Of a DNA stretch of 64,000 nucleotides, positions 56,563-64,000 are shown piece by piece. The first letter of the stretch is position 1. Every line of letters begins with the position of its first letter. A program made the translations under genes and the position numbers. Source of the DNA: Pseudoalteromonas spongiae UST010723-006 (lineage in GTDB: Bacteria; Pseudomonadota; Gammaproteobacteria; Enterobacterales; Alteromonadaceae); the NCBI RefSeq assembly GCF_000238255.3, contig NZ_CP011039.1, forward strand, positions 2,343,001-2,407,000. Reading direction: 5' to 3'. The notes beneath the pieces are model-generated. The model was not told where the DNA came from. It did no database searches and saw only the letters and a list, made by a program, of their open reading frames with translations.

Positions 56563-56639
56563 TGGCAGGGGCGACAGGACTCGAACCCGTAACCGTCGGT
56601 TTTGGAGACCGCTGTTCTACCAATTGGAACTACGCCCCT
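56563..56639 (-). tRNA. tRNA-Trp (anticodon CCA)
   Basis: A full cloverleaf: acceptor AGGGGCG / CGCCCCT with encoded G-CCA, D arm GTTC-GAAC around AATTGGTA, anticodon loop CTCCAAA with CCA, and T arm with TTCGAGT. It is 77 bases, with a nine-base D loop, one longer than that of the E. coli tRNA-Trp, and a G-A mismatch at the top of the anticodon stem (27/43). CCA is encoded. Confidence 0.97.
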
Positions 56640-56652
56640 GCAATGACGTCGC

Positions 56653-56680
56653 ATTATAAGGACTCTTTGCTAAAGGTAAA
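56653..56680 (-). promoter_or_regulatory. Promoter of tRNA-Trp
   Basis: On the minus strand TTTACC and a perfect TATAAT are spaced by 16 bases; the -10 box ends 14 bases before the mature tRNA 5' end. Confidence 0.65.
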
Positions 56681-56821
56681 GAAAAAAATAACATAATTCA
56701 GTTTGGATGCTTAAAATAACAGCAAAATCAAATTTTACGATTGACCAATAATTATATTTGTTCGAAAATTAATAATTAATTATGAAAAAAATACAGAACG
56801 GAGTCTGGAGCAGAGGTAATT

Positions 56822-57841
56822 TTGCAAAAAGATCTCTTAAACTCGGTCGTAAAAATTACACGACACCGCGATGTAGACTCACTCGAATTAAGCTTATTGT
56901 CGACAATTAGTGAATTTCTGCAACCAACAGAAGCTGCACTTTACAAAGACCTTTCACGTTTTAATGGCAAGGGCATAGAGTCGAGTGCCTCCTTGTTATG
57001 TGACGAACAGGGAAAAATTCACTGGCGTTCACGCGAGATTATTGAAGAGCCAACAAAAGAGCTGCAATGCTGCCTTGAGTCTGCCTGCACAATCAGCTTG
57101 CAAGACAAATCAGGCAACGAAACACGCTGGATCCCCGTCGTGATTGACGACCAAGTATCAGGCGCTGTGTATATTGTTGCTAAACACCTTAGCTCCAGTG
57201 AGCAAGTCACGCTAAATGCGCTCTGTCGCATTTATGAAAACTACTTAACCATTCTTAACGAAAGTGAACGCGATAAATTAACCGGCTTACTCAACAGACA
57301 AACGTTTGAACGCAAGATAAAACAACTGCTGGAAGACCAGCTACACTCGCATAATACGCCACAATTACAGGGCAACCGTAACAAACGTTATGACGAGTCA
57401 TCTTGGCTAGCTATTCTTGATATTGACCACTTTAAACAAGTTAATGATACCTACGGACATGTATGCGGTGATGAAGTACTGTTGACGCTTGCGCAAAAAA
57501 TGCAGCTCTTTTTCCGCTCCAGCGATTTAATTTTCCGCTTTGGTGGTGAAGAGTTTGTCGTAGTATTTGAACCGACAACACTTGAGCATATCACAGCAAA
57601 ACTGGCAGAATTTCAGCAATATGTGCGAGACAACAAATTTCCATTTGTCGAACAGTTAACATTGAGTATTGGCTTTTCGAGAATGAGTCCTTACGACTTC
57701 CCTATTTCGGTGATTGAGAACGCCGACAAAGCGCTTTATGTAGCAAAAAATAGCGGGCGAAACCAATGTGTCTATTACGGCAATATTCTCGATGAAGATA
57801 GCCAAGAACACCCTTCCGCTGATGACGTCGAATTATTCTAA
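56822..57841 (+). CDS. Diguanylate cyclase with N-terminal sensory region
   Basis: A 339-residue soluble protein. The first 150 residues have a GAF-like arrangement (RWIPVVIDDQVSGAVYIVAK). The GGDEF domain begins at DKLTGLLNRQTFE and has the signature RFGGEEFVVVF. An RSSD sequence five residues before it is a complete inhibitory I-site, so product inhibition is expected. Translation starts at a TTG behind a good AGAGG site six bases upstream; no ATG fits. Single gene ending in a strong terminator. Confidence 0.92.
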   Translation: MQKDLLNSVVKITRHRDVDSLELSLLSTISEFLQPTEAALYKDLSRFNGKGIESSASLLCDEQGKIHWRSREIIEEPTKELQCCLESACTISLQDKSGNETRWIPVVIDDQVSGAVYIVAKHLSSSEQVTLNALCRIYENYLTILNESERDKLTGLLNRQTFERKIKQLLEDQLHSHNTPQLQGNRNKRYDESSWLAILDIDHFKQVNDTYGHVCGDEVLLTLAQKMQLFFRSSDLIFRFGGEEFVVVFEPTTLEHITAKLAEFQQYVRDNKFPFVEQLTLSIGFSRMSPYDFPISVIENADKALYVAKNSGRNQCVYYGNILDEDSQEHPSADDVELF

Positions 57842-57847
57842 AACATA

Positions 57848-57876
57848 AAAAATGCCAGCTACTAGCTGGCATTTTT
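57848..57876. terminator. Bidirectional terminator between GGDEF gene and guaA
   Basis: Perfect 13-base arms (AAAAATGCCAGCT / AGCTGGCATTTTT) with a three-base loop and A/T runs on both sides. Confidence 0.92.
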
Positions 57877-57896
57877 ATATCTCAAACTAAGTAGGA

Positions 57897-59471
57897 TTAT
57901 TCCCACTCAATCGTCGCTGGCGGCTTACCAGAAATATCGTAAACCACGCGCGAAATACCATCGATTTCATTGATAATACGGTTTGATACTAAACCTAAGA
58001 AATCATACGGTAAGTGTGACCAACGCGCTGTCATAAAGTCGATTGTTTCAACACAACGAAGTGATACAACCCAATCATATTTACGCGCATCACCCATTAC
58101 ACCTACAGACTTAACCGGTAGGAAAACCGTGAATGCTTGTGACACTTTATGGTAAAGATCCGCTTTGTGTAGCTCTTCAATAAAGATCGCGTCAGCACGA
58201 CGTAGTAAGTCACAGTATTCTTTCTTAATTTCACCAAGAACACGAACACCTAAGCCTGGACCTGGGAATGGGTGACGGTAAAGCATGTCGTATGGCAGAC
58301 CCAATTCAAGACCAATTTTACGTACTTCGTCTTTAAATAGTTCACGCAGTGGCTCAACAAGGCCCATTTCCATATCTTCAGGTAAACCACCTACGTTATG
58401 GTGAGATTTGATTACGTGCGCTTTACCCGTAGCTGATGCCGCAGATTCAATTACGTCTGGGTAAATTGTACCTTGCGCTAACCATTTAGCATTTTGACGT
58501 TTGCCAGCTTCTTCATCGAATACTTCAATGAACGTGTGGCCAATTGACTTGCGCTTAGCTTCTGGCTCATCAATTCCTGCAAGGTTCGCTAAGAAACGGT
58601 CTTCAGCGTCTACTTTGATAATGTTAAGGCCAAATTTATCGCCAAACATATCCATTACTTGCTGACCTTCATTTAAACGAAGTAAACCGTTATCAACAAA
58701 TACACAAGTGAGTTTATCACCAATTGCACGGTGAATAAGCATCGCCACAACTGATGAATCAACACCACCTGATAGGCCAAGAATAACTTCGTCATCGCCT
58801 ACTTTTTCTTTAATACGCGCAACCGCATCTTCAATAATTGATGCTGGTGTCCATAATTTTTCACAGCCACAAATATCAATTACGAAACGCTCTAATAAAC
58901 GTAAACCTTGGTGCGTGTGAGTTACTTCTGGGTGGAATTGTACACCATAGAATTTTTTCTCTTCCCAAGACATAGCTGCATGTGGGCAAGTATCTGTTTT
59001 AGCTGATGTTAAAAACGTTTCAGGAATTTCAATAACCTTGTCGCCATGGCTCATCCAAACGTCAAGTTTGCCAATGCCATCTTCGATGTGATCTTCAATT
59101 GCATCAAATAGCGCACAGTTACCTACTTTTTCAACTTTCGCGTAACCAAACTCTTTTTTATCTGAGCTGTGTACTTGACCACCAAGTTGCATTGCCATTG
59201 TTTGCATGCCGTAACAAATACCAAGTACCGGTACGCCAGCATTAAATACATACTCTGGAGCACGTGGGCTATTTTCTTCGGTCGTTGACTCAGGGCCACC
59301 CGATAAAATAATACCTTGCGGGTTAAATTCGCGAATTTGCTCTTCGGTTACATCCCATGCCCATAGTTCACAGTAAACACCGATTTCACGGATGCGGCGG
59401 GCGATAAGCTGAGTGTATTGCGAACCGAAATCTAAAATCAGTACGCGAGAATCATGAATATTTTTGCTCAT
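57897..59471 (-). CDS. guaA: GMP synthase (glutamine-hydrolysing)
   Basis: A 524-residue enzyme converting XMP to GMP. The class I glutamine amidotransferase domain has Cys in [13 protein letters not shown] and His-x-Glu in [11 protein letters not shown]. The ATP pyrophosphatase loop is [14 protein letters not shown], and the C-terminal end is the usual [10 protein letters not shown]. It lies downstream of guaB with a 113-base gap containing a hairpin, forming the guaBA unit. Confidence 0.97.
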   Translation of the reverse strand: MSKNIHDSRVLILDFGSQYTQLIARRIREIGVYCELWAWDVTEEQIREFNPQGIILSGGPESTTEENSPRAPEYVFNAGVPVLGICYGMQTMAMQLGGQVHSSDKKEFGYAKVEKVGNCALFDAIEDHIEDGIGKLDVWMSHGDKVIEIPETFLTSAKTDTCPHAAMSWEEKKFYGVQFHPEVTHTHQGLRLLERFVIDICGCEKLWTPASIIEDAVARIKEKVGDDEVILGLSGGVDSSVVAMLIHRAIGDKLTCVFVDNGLLRLNEGQQVMDMFGDKFGLNIIKVDAEDRFLANLAGIDEPEAKRKSIGHTFIEVFDEEAGKRQNAKWLAQGTIYPDVIESAASATGKAHVIKSHHNVGGLPEDMEMGLVEPLRELFKDEVRKIGLELGLPYDMLYRHPFPGPGLGVRVLGEIKKEYCDLLRRADAIFIEELHKADLYHKVSQAFTVFLPVKSVGVMGDARKYDWVVSLRCVETIDFMTARWSHLPYDFLGLVSNRIINEIDGISRVVYDISGKPPATIEWE

Positions 59472-59539
59472 TAGTTGTCTCTTTCTAAAAATCCAACAAC
59501 TCGATTGAAAACGGCAATTTCAATCGGGATACAATTAAC

Positions 59540-59564
59540 TAAGGCTAGCAAAAAGCTAGCCTTA
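59540..59564 (-). terminator. Hairpin in the guaB-guaA gap
   Basis: Ten-base perfect arms (TAAGGCTAGC / GCTAGCCTTA) around five A's. There is no T run after it on the minus strand, so it is more likely an mRNA processing or stability structure than a full terminator. Confidence 0.5.
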
Positions 59565-59584
59565 TCGATAAATAAAAGCGCGAA

Positions 59585-61054
59585 TTAACCTAAACGGTAG
59601 TTAGGAGCTTCTTTTGTGATTTGTACATCGTGAACGTGCGATTCACCCATACCTGCAGCGGTAACACGTACAAATTGCGGCTTAGTGTTAAGCTCTTCAA
59701 TTGTTGCACAGCCAGTAAGACCCATAGCGCTGCGAATACCACCAACCTGTTGGTGAATAATGTTAGCAATAGGACCTTTATACGCTACGCGACCTTCGAT
59801 ACCTTCTGGAACCAGCTTCTCTTCTGATTTAGCATCTTGGAAGTAACGGTCAGATGAACCTTCTTTTTGGTTCATTGCACCTAAGCTACCCATACCACGG
59901 TAAGATTTGTAGTAACGGCCTTGATAAAGCTCAACTTCACCTGGTGCTTCTTCCGTACCAGCTAGCATAGAACCAACCATCACCAGTGATGCCCCCGCAA
60001 CAAGTGCTTTCGCAATATCACCAGAGAAACGAATACCACCATCAGCAATAACCGGAATATCACGGCCTTTTAAGCCTTCAACGGCATCTGAAATTGCAGT
60101 AATTTGTGGCACACCACAACCTGTTACGATTCGCGTAGTACAAATTGAACCTGGACCAATACCTACTTTAACAGCGTTTGCACCAGCATCAGCAAGAGCT
60201 ACTGCGCCTTCAGCTGTTGCTACGTTACCTGCAACGATTTGTAAATCTGGGAATGCTTCACGGGTTGCTTTTACGCGGTCGATAACACCTTGTGAGTGAC
60301 CGTGAGAAGTATCGATAAGCAGAATATCAACACCCGCTTCAACTAACGCAGCAATACGCTCATCTGTGCCTGCGCCAACACCAACAGCCGCACCTACACG
60401 TAAACGACCTTGTTCGTCTTTACATGCATTTGGTTTATCTTGTGCTTTTTGGTAATCCTTAACAGTAATCATGCCTTTAAGTTTAAAGTCATCATTAACA
60501 ACTAAGATTTTTTCGATACGGTGCTCGTGCATTAGGCCTAAAATCGTTTCACGATCTGCGCCTTCTTTTACTGTTACCAGCTGCTCTTTCTTAGTCATTA
60601 CTGTTGAAACAGGTTGGTCTAGTTTTGTTTCAAAACGCATATCGCGGCTTGTAACAATACCAACTAGGTTGTTTTCAGCATCAACAACAGGGAAACCTGA
60701 GAAACCTTTATCGTGTGCTAATTGAAGTGCACCGGCAATTGTCAGGTCTGCAGTAACAGTAACTGGGTGAGAAACAATGCCCGCCTCATACGTTTTAACT
60801 TTACGTACATTGGCAGCTTGCTCTGCAATTGTCATGTTCTTGTGAATGAAACCAAGACCACCTTCTTGCGCTAACGCAATCGCTAAACGCGCTTCAGTAA
60901 CTGTATCCATAGATGCAGAAACGATTGGCAGATTTAGTTCAATTGTTTTCGTTAGACGAGTTTTAAGGTTAGCTGTATGTGGTAATACAGTTGAGTGGCC
61001 TGGTACTAATAGTACGTCATCAAAGGTTAAAGCTTCTTTAGCGATCCTAAGCAT
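59585..61054 (-). CDS. guaB: IMP dehydrogenase
   Basis: Enzyme of the first committed step of guanine nucleotide synthesis, about 489 residues. It starts [20 protein letters not shown], has two CBS domains (near [20 protein letters not shown] and [20 protein letters not shown]) and the catalytic Cys loop GPGSICTTR, with the mobile flap near [17 protein letters not shown] frame from a TTG at 61060 adds two residues and is rejected; the ATG at 61054 has a GAGAAG site. Confidence 0.97.
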   Translation of the reverse strand: MLRIAKEALTFDDVLLVPGHSTVLPHTANLKTRLTKTIELNLPIVSASMDTVTEARLAIALAQEGGLGFIHKNMTIAEQAANVRKVKTYEAGIVSHPVTVTADLTIAGALQLAHDKGFSGFPVVDAENNLVGIVTSRDMRFETKLDQPVSTVMTKKEQLVTVKEGADRETILGLMHEHRIEKILVVNDDFKLKGMITVKDYQKAQDKPNACKDEQGRLRVGAAVGVGAGTDERIAALVEAGVDILLIDTSHGHSQGVIDRVKATREAFPDLQIVAGNVATAEGAVALADAGANAVKVGIGPGSICTTRIVTGCGVPQITAISDAVEGLKGRDIPVIADGGIRFSGDIAKALVAGASLVMVGSMLAGTEEAPGEVELYQGRYYKSYRGMGSLGAMNQKEGSSDRYFQDAKSEEKLVPEGIEGRVAYKGPIANIIHQQVGGIRSAMGLTGCATIEELNTKPQFVRVTAAGMGESHVHDVQITKEAPNYRLG

Positions 61055-61185
61055 TTGCAACTTCTCATGATATCTGTGGGTGTAGGGAGTTGCGGGTGGA
61101 TTTTATCAGCGAATTTCATTCTAGTAAAATAAAATTTAATGTTTTGTGGTAGAATATTTTCCATTCAGCGCTAAATCATACTGTT

Positions 61186-62538
61186 ATGTTGCAAAATCAG
61201 ATACAAAAAGTTTATACCGTTTCCTTGCTCAATAAAGAGATACGCTACTTACTCGAACAAAATTTCTTTTCATTGCAACTCACAGGTGAAATATCTAATT
61301 TTATTTCGCCGAGTTCAGGCCATTGGTATTTCAGTTTAAAAGACGATAACGCACAAATTCGCGCAGCTATGTGGCGCGGTAATAATAGAAGTGCCACATT
61401 TAAACCAAAAAATGGCGACCAAGTACTGGTGCGTGCTCGCGTATCACTTTATGAACCTCGCGGCGATTATCAGCTTATTGTTGAGCACATCGAGCCTGCA
61501 GGTGAAGGTCAGTTAAAACAACAGTTTGACGCGCTTAAAATGCAACTTGCTGGCGAAGGCTTATTTGCCAGTGAATTTAAAAAGCCCTTGCCCAATAATA
61601 TTCGCCGTTTAGGGGTTATTACCTCACCTACTGGCGCTGCAATTAAAGATATTCTCACCGTACTGGAAAAGCGCGCGCCGCAACTAGAGGTAGTAATTTA
61701 CCCAGCATTGGTGCAAGGAAATGAAGCGCATCTACAACTTATTGAACAATTACAGCTTGCTAATCAGCGCAATGAAGTGGATGTCATTATTCTTGGACGC
61801 GGCGGCGGCTCAATGGAAGATTTATGGTGCTTTAACCACGAAATGCTCGCGCGCGCTATTTTCGCGTCTCAGCTGCCTGTAGTAAGTGCTGTTGGTCATG
61901 AAATTGATACCACTATTTCAGATTATGTTGCAGATTTGCGTGCGGCAACACCATCGCAAGCGGCCGAAATTGTCAGTCCAGATAAAAATCACTTAGTGCA
62001 AAACATCGATGTGCTACAAAATCGATTGCACCACTTTATGGCAAAGCGCCTGCAAAATGCGGCTCACAGCTACCAAGTATTAGAACAGCGTTTGCTGCGT
62101 TACCACCCTAGTAACCAATTAAATCAGCAGTCTCAGTTACGAGACGAGCTTGAAATACGCTTACTCAACAGTATTCAACGAAAATTAGAGCAAGCAAAAT
62201 ATGCGCAACATACATTGCAAAATAGACTCGAAAAAGCCACTCCCGAAAAGCGATTAAGTCACGCGCAGCAACAGTTGCATAATCTGGTTAGCAGGCTTCA
62301 AAGCAGTCAAGCAAAGCAATTAGAGTCTGCAGAAAAACAACTTGCGGTATTAGCGGCAAAACTCAATGCCACCAGCCCGCTTGCGGTATTAGCGCGGGGC
62401 TACTCAATGACGCAAAAAGATTCTAGCGTGGTCACCTCTGTCTCTCAAATTACTGAAGGCGACAACATTGTCACACAATTTGCCGATGGCACTGTTACCA
62501 GTAAAGTCTCACATGTGAGTGCTAACGATGATCAATAA
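61186..62538 (+). CDS. xseA: Exodeoxyribonuclease VII large subunit
   Basis: A 450-residue nuclease subunit. It has the N-terminal OB-fold (LTGEISNFISPSSGHWYFSL), the conserved GVITSPTGAAIKDIL, the DVIILGRGGGSMEDLW catalytic-region motif and a long coiled-coil C-terminal half. It diverges from guaB, as in E. coli, and overlaps the downstream gene by 11 bases. The small subunit xseB is not in the window. Confidence 0.95.
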   Translation: MLQNQIQKVYTVSLLNKEIRYLLEQNFFSLQLTGEISNFISPSSGHWYFSLKDDNAQIRAAMWRGNNRSATFKPKNGDQVLVRARVSLYEPRGDYQLIVEHIEPAGEGQLKQQFDALKMQLAGEGLFASEFKKPLPNNIRRLGVITSPTGAAIKDILTVLEKRAPQLEVVIYPALVQGNEAHLQLIEQLQLANQRNEVDVIILGRGGGSMEDLWCFNHEMLARAIFASQLPVVSAVGHEIDTTISDYVADLRAATPSQAAEIVSPDKNHLVQNIDVLQNRLHHFMAKRLQNAAHSYQVLEQRLLRYHPSNQLNQQSQLRDELEIRLLNSIQRKLEQAKYAQHTLQNRLEKATPEKRLSHAQQQLHNLVSRLQSSQAKQLESAEKQLAVLAAKLNATSPLAVLARGYSMTQKDSSVVTSVSQITEGDNIVTQFADGTVTSKVSHVSANDDQ

Positions 62539-63004
62539 ATCACTTATCAAACACGCTCTTATTGAGCAGCTTGAAGCGAGCTTGGCGGTTGCAGTGCAAT
62601 CGGCAAAACACGCACATCAAGATGCCACTCACGAGCAAAGTAAGGCCGAAACCCAATACGACAGCCTCGGCATCGAGATGGCTTATTTAGCTGAAGGGCA
62701 AAGTAAACGCATTGAAGCGCTTAGACAAGAAATTCAAGTACTTAAAGAATCGATAGAGCCAATTAGCAATCAGAAAATACAACTAGGCCATTTAATTAAG
62801 CTCGAAAATTGTGACGATGAAAGTGTGTTATGGGTTTATATTTTAGCCGTTGCAGGTGGTAATAAAGTCACTCTAAATAATGTTGATATTCAAATTGTTA
62901 CACCAAGTGCCCCCATAGCTAAAAAGCTACTAAAGCAATCCATTGACGATATTGTTAGCTTTGACTGGCAAGCAACTGAATATGAAATTATCGAAGTTGT
63001 TTGA
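62528..63004 (+). CDS. GreA/GreB-like protein
   Basis: A 158-residue protein. The N-terminal half is a predicted helical coiled coil with many Ala/Glu/Lys/Gln residues (TQYDSLGIEMAYLAEGQSKR, IEALRQEIQVLKE). The C-terminal half (VQIVTPSAPIAKKLLKQSID-like strand, then DFEYEIIEV-like end) follows the FKBP-like domain of Gre factors with their VTP-S-P-L-x-x-x-L-x-x-x-x-x-GD pattern, here less conserved. The acidic tip needed for RNA cleavage is not obvious. It could bind RNA polymerase's secondary channel. It is coupled to xseA by an 11-base overlap. Confidence 0.65.
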   Translation: MINKSLIKHALIEQLEASLAVAVQSAKHAHQDATHEQSKAETQYDSLGIEMAYLAEGQSKRIEALRQEIQVLKESIEPISNQKIQLGHLIKLENCDDESVLWVYILAVAGGNKVTLNNVDIQIVTPSAPIAKKLLKQSIDDIVSFDWQATEYEIIEVV

Positions 63005-63063
63005 GTCTTATCAATAAGTGTGTTTTGATTAAAACTATAAGTGTTATCGATTGGTGTAACCTG

Positions 63064-63915
63064 ATGTATCGCATATCCTTTTTCATTGTGTTGATGACTA
63101 TTTGCCTACCGGCGTTTAGCTGTGAAATAACCATGGGTTATCGCACAAGTGCACGATTACCACTTATCGCCGCAATGCCAACCAATCAAGGGCTGTACAA
63201 AGCCATATATCAACGAGCTGCACAAAATATTAACTGTAAGTTAGTCATAAAGCGCGCGCCAAAAAAACGCATTATTAAACTGCTTAACGAAGGTGCCATC
63301 GACTTTTATCCCGGTTATGGCTTTAATCAGACGCGTAGCGAATTTACTCACTTTTTCGAAAATGGCCTCACCAGTCATAGCGTGGTGATCACACACCGAA
63401 ATGTTGCCAAGATAGATAATTTAAAACAACTGGAAAACAAAGTACTGTTAAAGCCCTATGGTGGCAGAAAGTCGGCCATTGAAGAGCGAGATATAATGGT
63501 GCGATACGGGCAAGATTTAGGTATTGCCGATGCAATCAAAGTAATTGAAAAAAAGCAGGCTGACTTTTTTATTTACAACAAAGCGTCGATTGATTATTAC
63601 CTAGCGCAGCAGCCAAATGCACAGATTAAAATTCACGACTGCTGTTATTTAGCAAAACCAATGCATTTTGGGTTTTCAAGAAAGTCGAAGCACTATGAAT
63701 CGTCGCTCAACCCAAACTACTTGCCAGAGCAAGCTGTGTCGGTCAACAACGTACCTTATTTGGTAAATAAAGGAAGCGTTGCCAGCGCATTCGCTAACGC
63801 AGTGAAAGCACTGGCCGAAAATGGAGTAATTAAACAGTTAGAGCAGCAATATTACAGTGCAGCACTCGACAGTGAACAACCAGCCTCTTCAGACATATCA
63901 GCAACAAAACACTGA
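63064..63915 (+). CDS. Periplasmic solute-binding-like protein (SBP family 3)
   Basis: A protein of about 283 residues with a signal peptide (YRISFFIVLMTICLPAFS) and the fold order of ABC-type amino-acid binding proteins (ITMGYRTSARLPLIAAMPTN, IKLLNEGAIDFYPGYGF, and later QADFFIYNKASIDYYLAQ). Such lone proteins in marine bacteria are often of unknown ligand. The ATG at 63064 directly begins the signal peptide and has a GGTG site, so the longer frame from 63001 is rejected. The end overlaps the convergent cysE by 64 bases. Confidence 0.75.
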   Translation: MYRISFFIVLMTICLPAFSCEITMGYRTSARLPLIAAMPTNQGLYKAIYQRAAQNINCKLVIKRAPKKRIIKLLNEGAIDFYPGYGFNQTRSEFTHFFENGLTSHSVVITHRNVAKIDNLKQLENKVLLKPYGGRKSAIEERDIMVRYGQDLGIADAIKVIEKKQADFFIYNKASIDYYLAQQPNAQIKIHDCCYLAKPMHFGFSRKSKHYESSLNPNYLPEQAVSVNNVPYLVNKGSVASAFANAVKALAENGVIKQLEQQYYSAALDSEQPASSDISATKH

Positions 63916-64000
63916 TCCATAGTTTCTGCAGGGCAACCTGACGTGGTTTTGCCAACCACTTTAGCTGGCACACCAACGACAGTAGTATGCGCATCAACAT
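63852..64000 (-). CDS. cysE: Serine O-acetyltransferase, 3' end
   Basis: On the minus strand the frame entering at the window edge translates VDAHTTVVGVPAKVVGKT, followed by a segment with ETMDQCF, and ends at a TAA at 63852. This is the tail of a left-handed beta-helix acetyltransferase. The HTT-x-x-GVPA-x-x-VGK pattern with a later MDQ matches CysE of gammaproteobacteria. Only the last 48 residues are visible. Its end lies within the convergent solute-binding gene. Confidence 0.8.
   Translation of the reverse strand, partial: VDAHTTVVGVPAKVVGKTTSGCPAETMDQCFVADMSEEAGCSLSSAAL

Noticed and set aside
59540..59564. Full terminator separating guaB from guaA
   Set aside because: There is no T run after the hairpin in the direction of transcription, and guaBA are normally co-transcribed.

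Overview
The window looks like a chromosomal segment of a marine gammaproteobacterium of the Alteromonadales. Pseudoalteromonas or a close relative is the best guess. The base for this is moderate AT-richness, gammaproteobacterial gene neighbourhoods (serB/ytjB, holD/rimI, guaB/guaA/xseA, glnK/amtB, ygfA-rpiA-serA) and several dispersed palindromic repeats. The assignment is inferred from gene content and was not checked by a search.

Layout. 1-8.1 kb: end of hemL, a chemotaxis receptor, mrcB (PBP1b), a Tas-like aldo/keto reductase and two small unknowns. 8.1-13.8 kb: hrpB, then an arsR-GAPDH-arsJ arsenate-resistance operon running leftward, with thpR divergent from it. 13.8-16.6 kb: an orphan response regulator and glnK-amtB, which has an NtrC-like site upstream. 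16.9-20.6 kb: three consecutive LytS-family kinase genes, two of them degenerate, and a LytTR response regulator. A heptamer tandem repeat follows, then a two-REC diguanylate cyclase. 22.3-35.6 kb: mostly housekeeping genes (S10 peptidase, ygfA, rpiA, serA, radA, a tandem-PilZ protein, serB, ytjB, yjjV, pdxH). 35.6-37.9 kb: a repeat-rich island carrying one membrane-protein gene followed by an attC-like site, so it resembles a lone integron cassette. 37.9-41.5 kb: argS and prfC.

41.8-49.8 kb holds a compact biosynthetic cluster: ABC exporter, acyl carrier protein, ketosynthase, a truncated ketosynthase/chain-length-factor-like protein, a DarA-like flavodoxin-fold protein, a KAS III (DarB-like) enzyme, an unknown 143-residue protein and a BtrH-like acyltransferase. 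It points to an exported acyl or dialkylresorcinol-type metabolite. 50-55.7 kb has a TonB-dependent receptor, a YfiR-like periplasmic protein and a hybrid histidine kinase, a plausible outer-membrane-to-signalling module. 55.8-64 kb: rimI/holD, tRNA-Trp, a GGDEF protein, guaA, guaB, xseA, a Gre-like protein, a periplasmic solute-binding protein and the 3' end of cysE.

The strongest candidates for something new are the hybrid KS/DarAB-like cluster, the graded kinase triplet, and the orphan attC cassette bounded by inverted repeats. At least four families of palindromic or terminal-inverted-repeat elements sit in intergenic regions.
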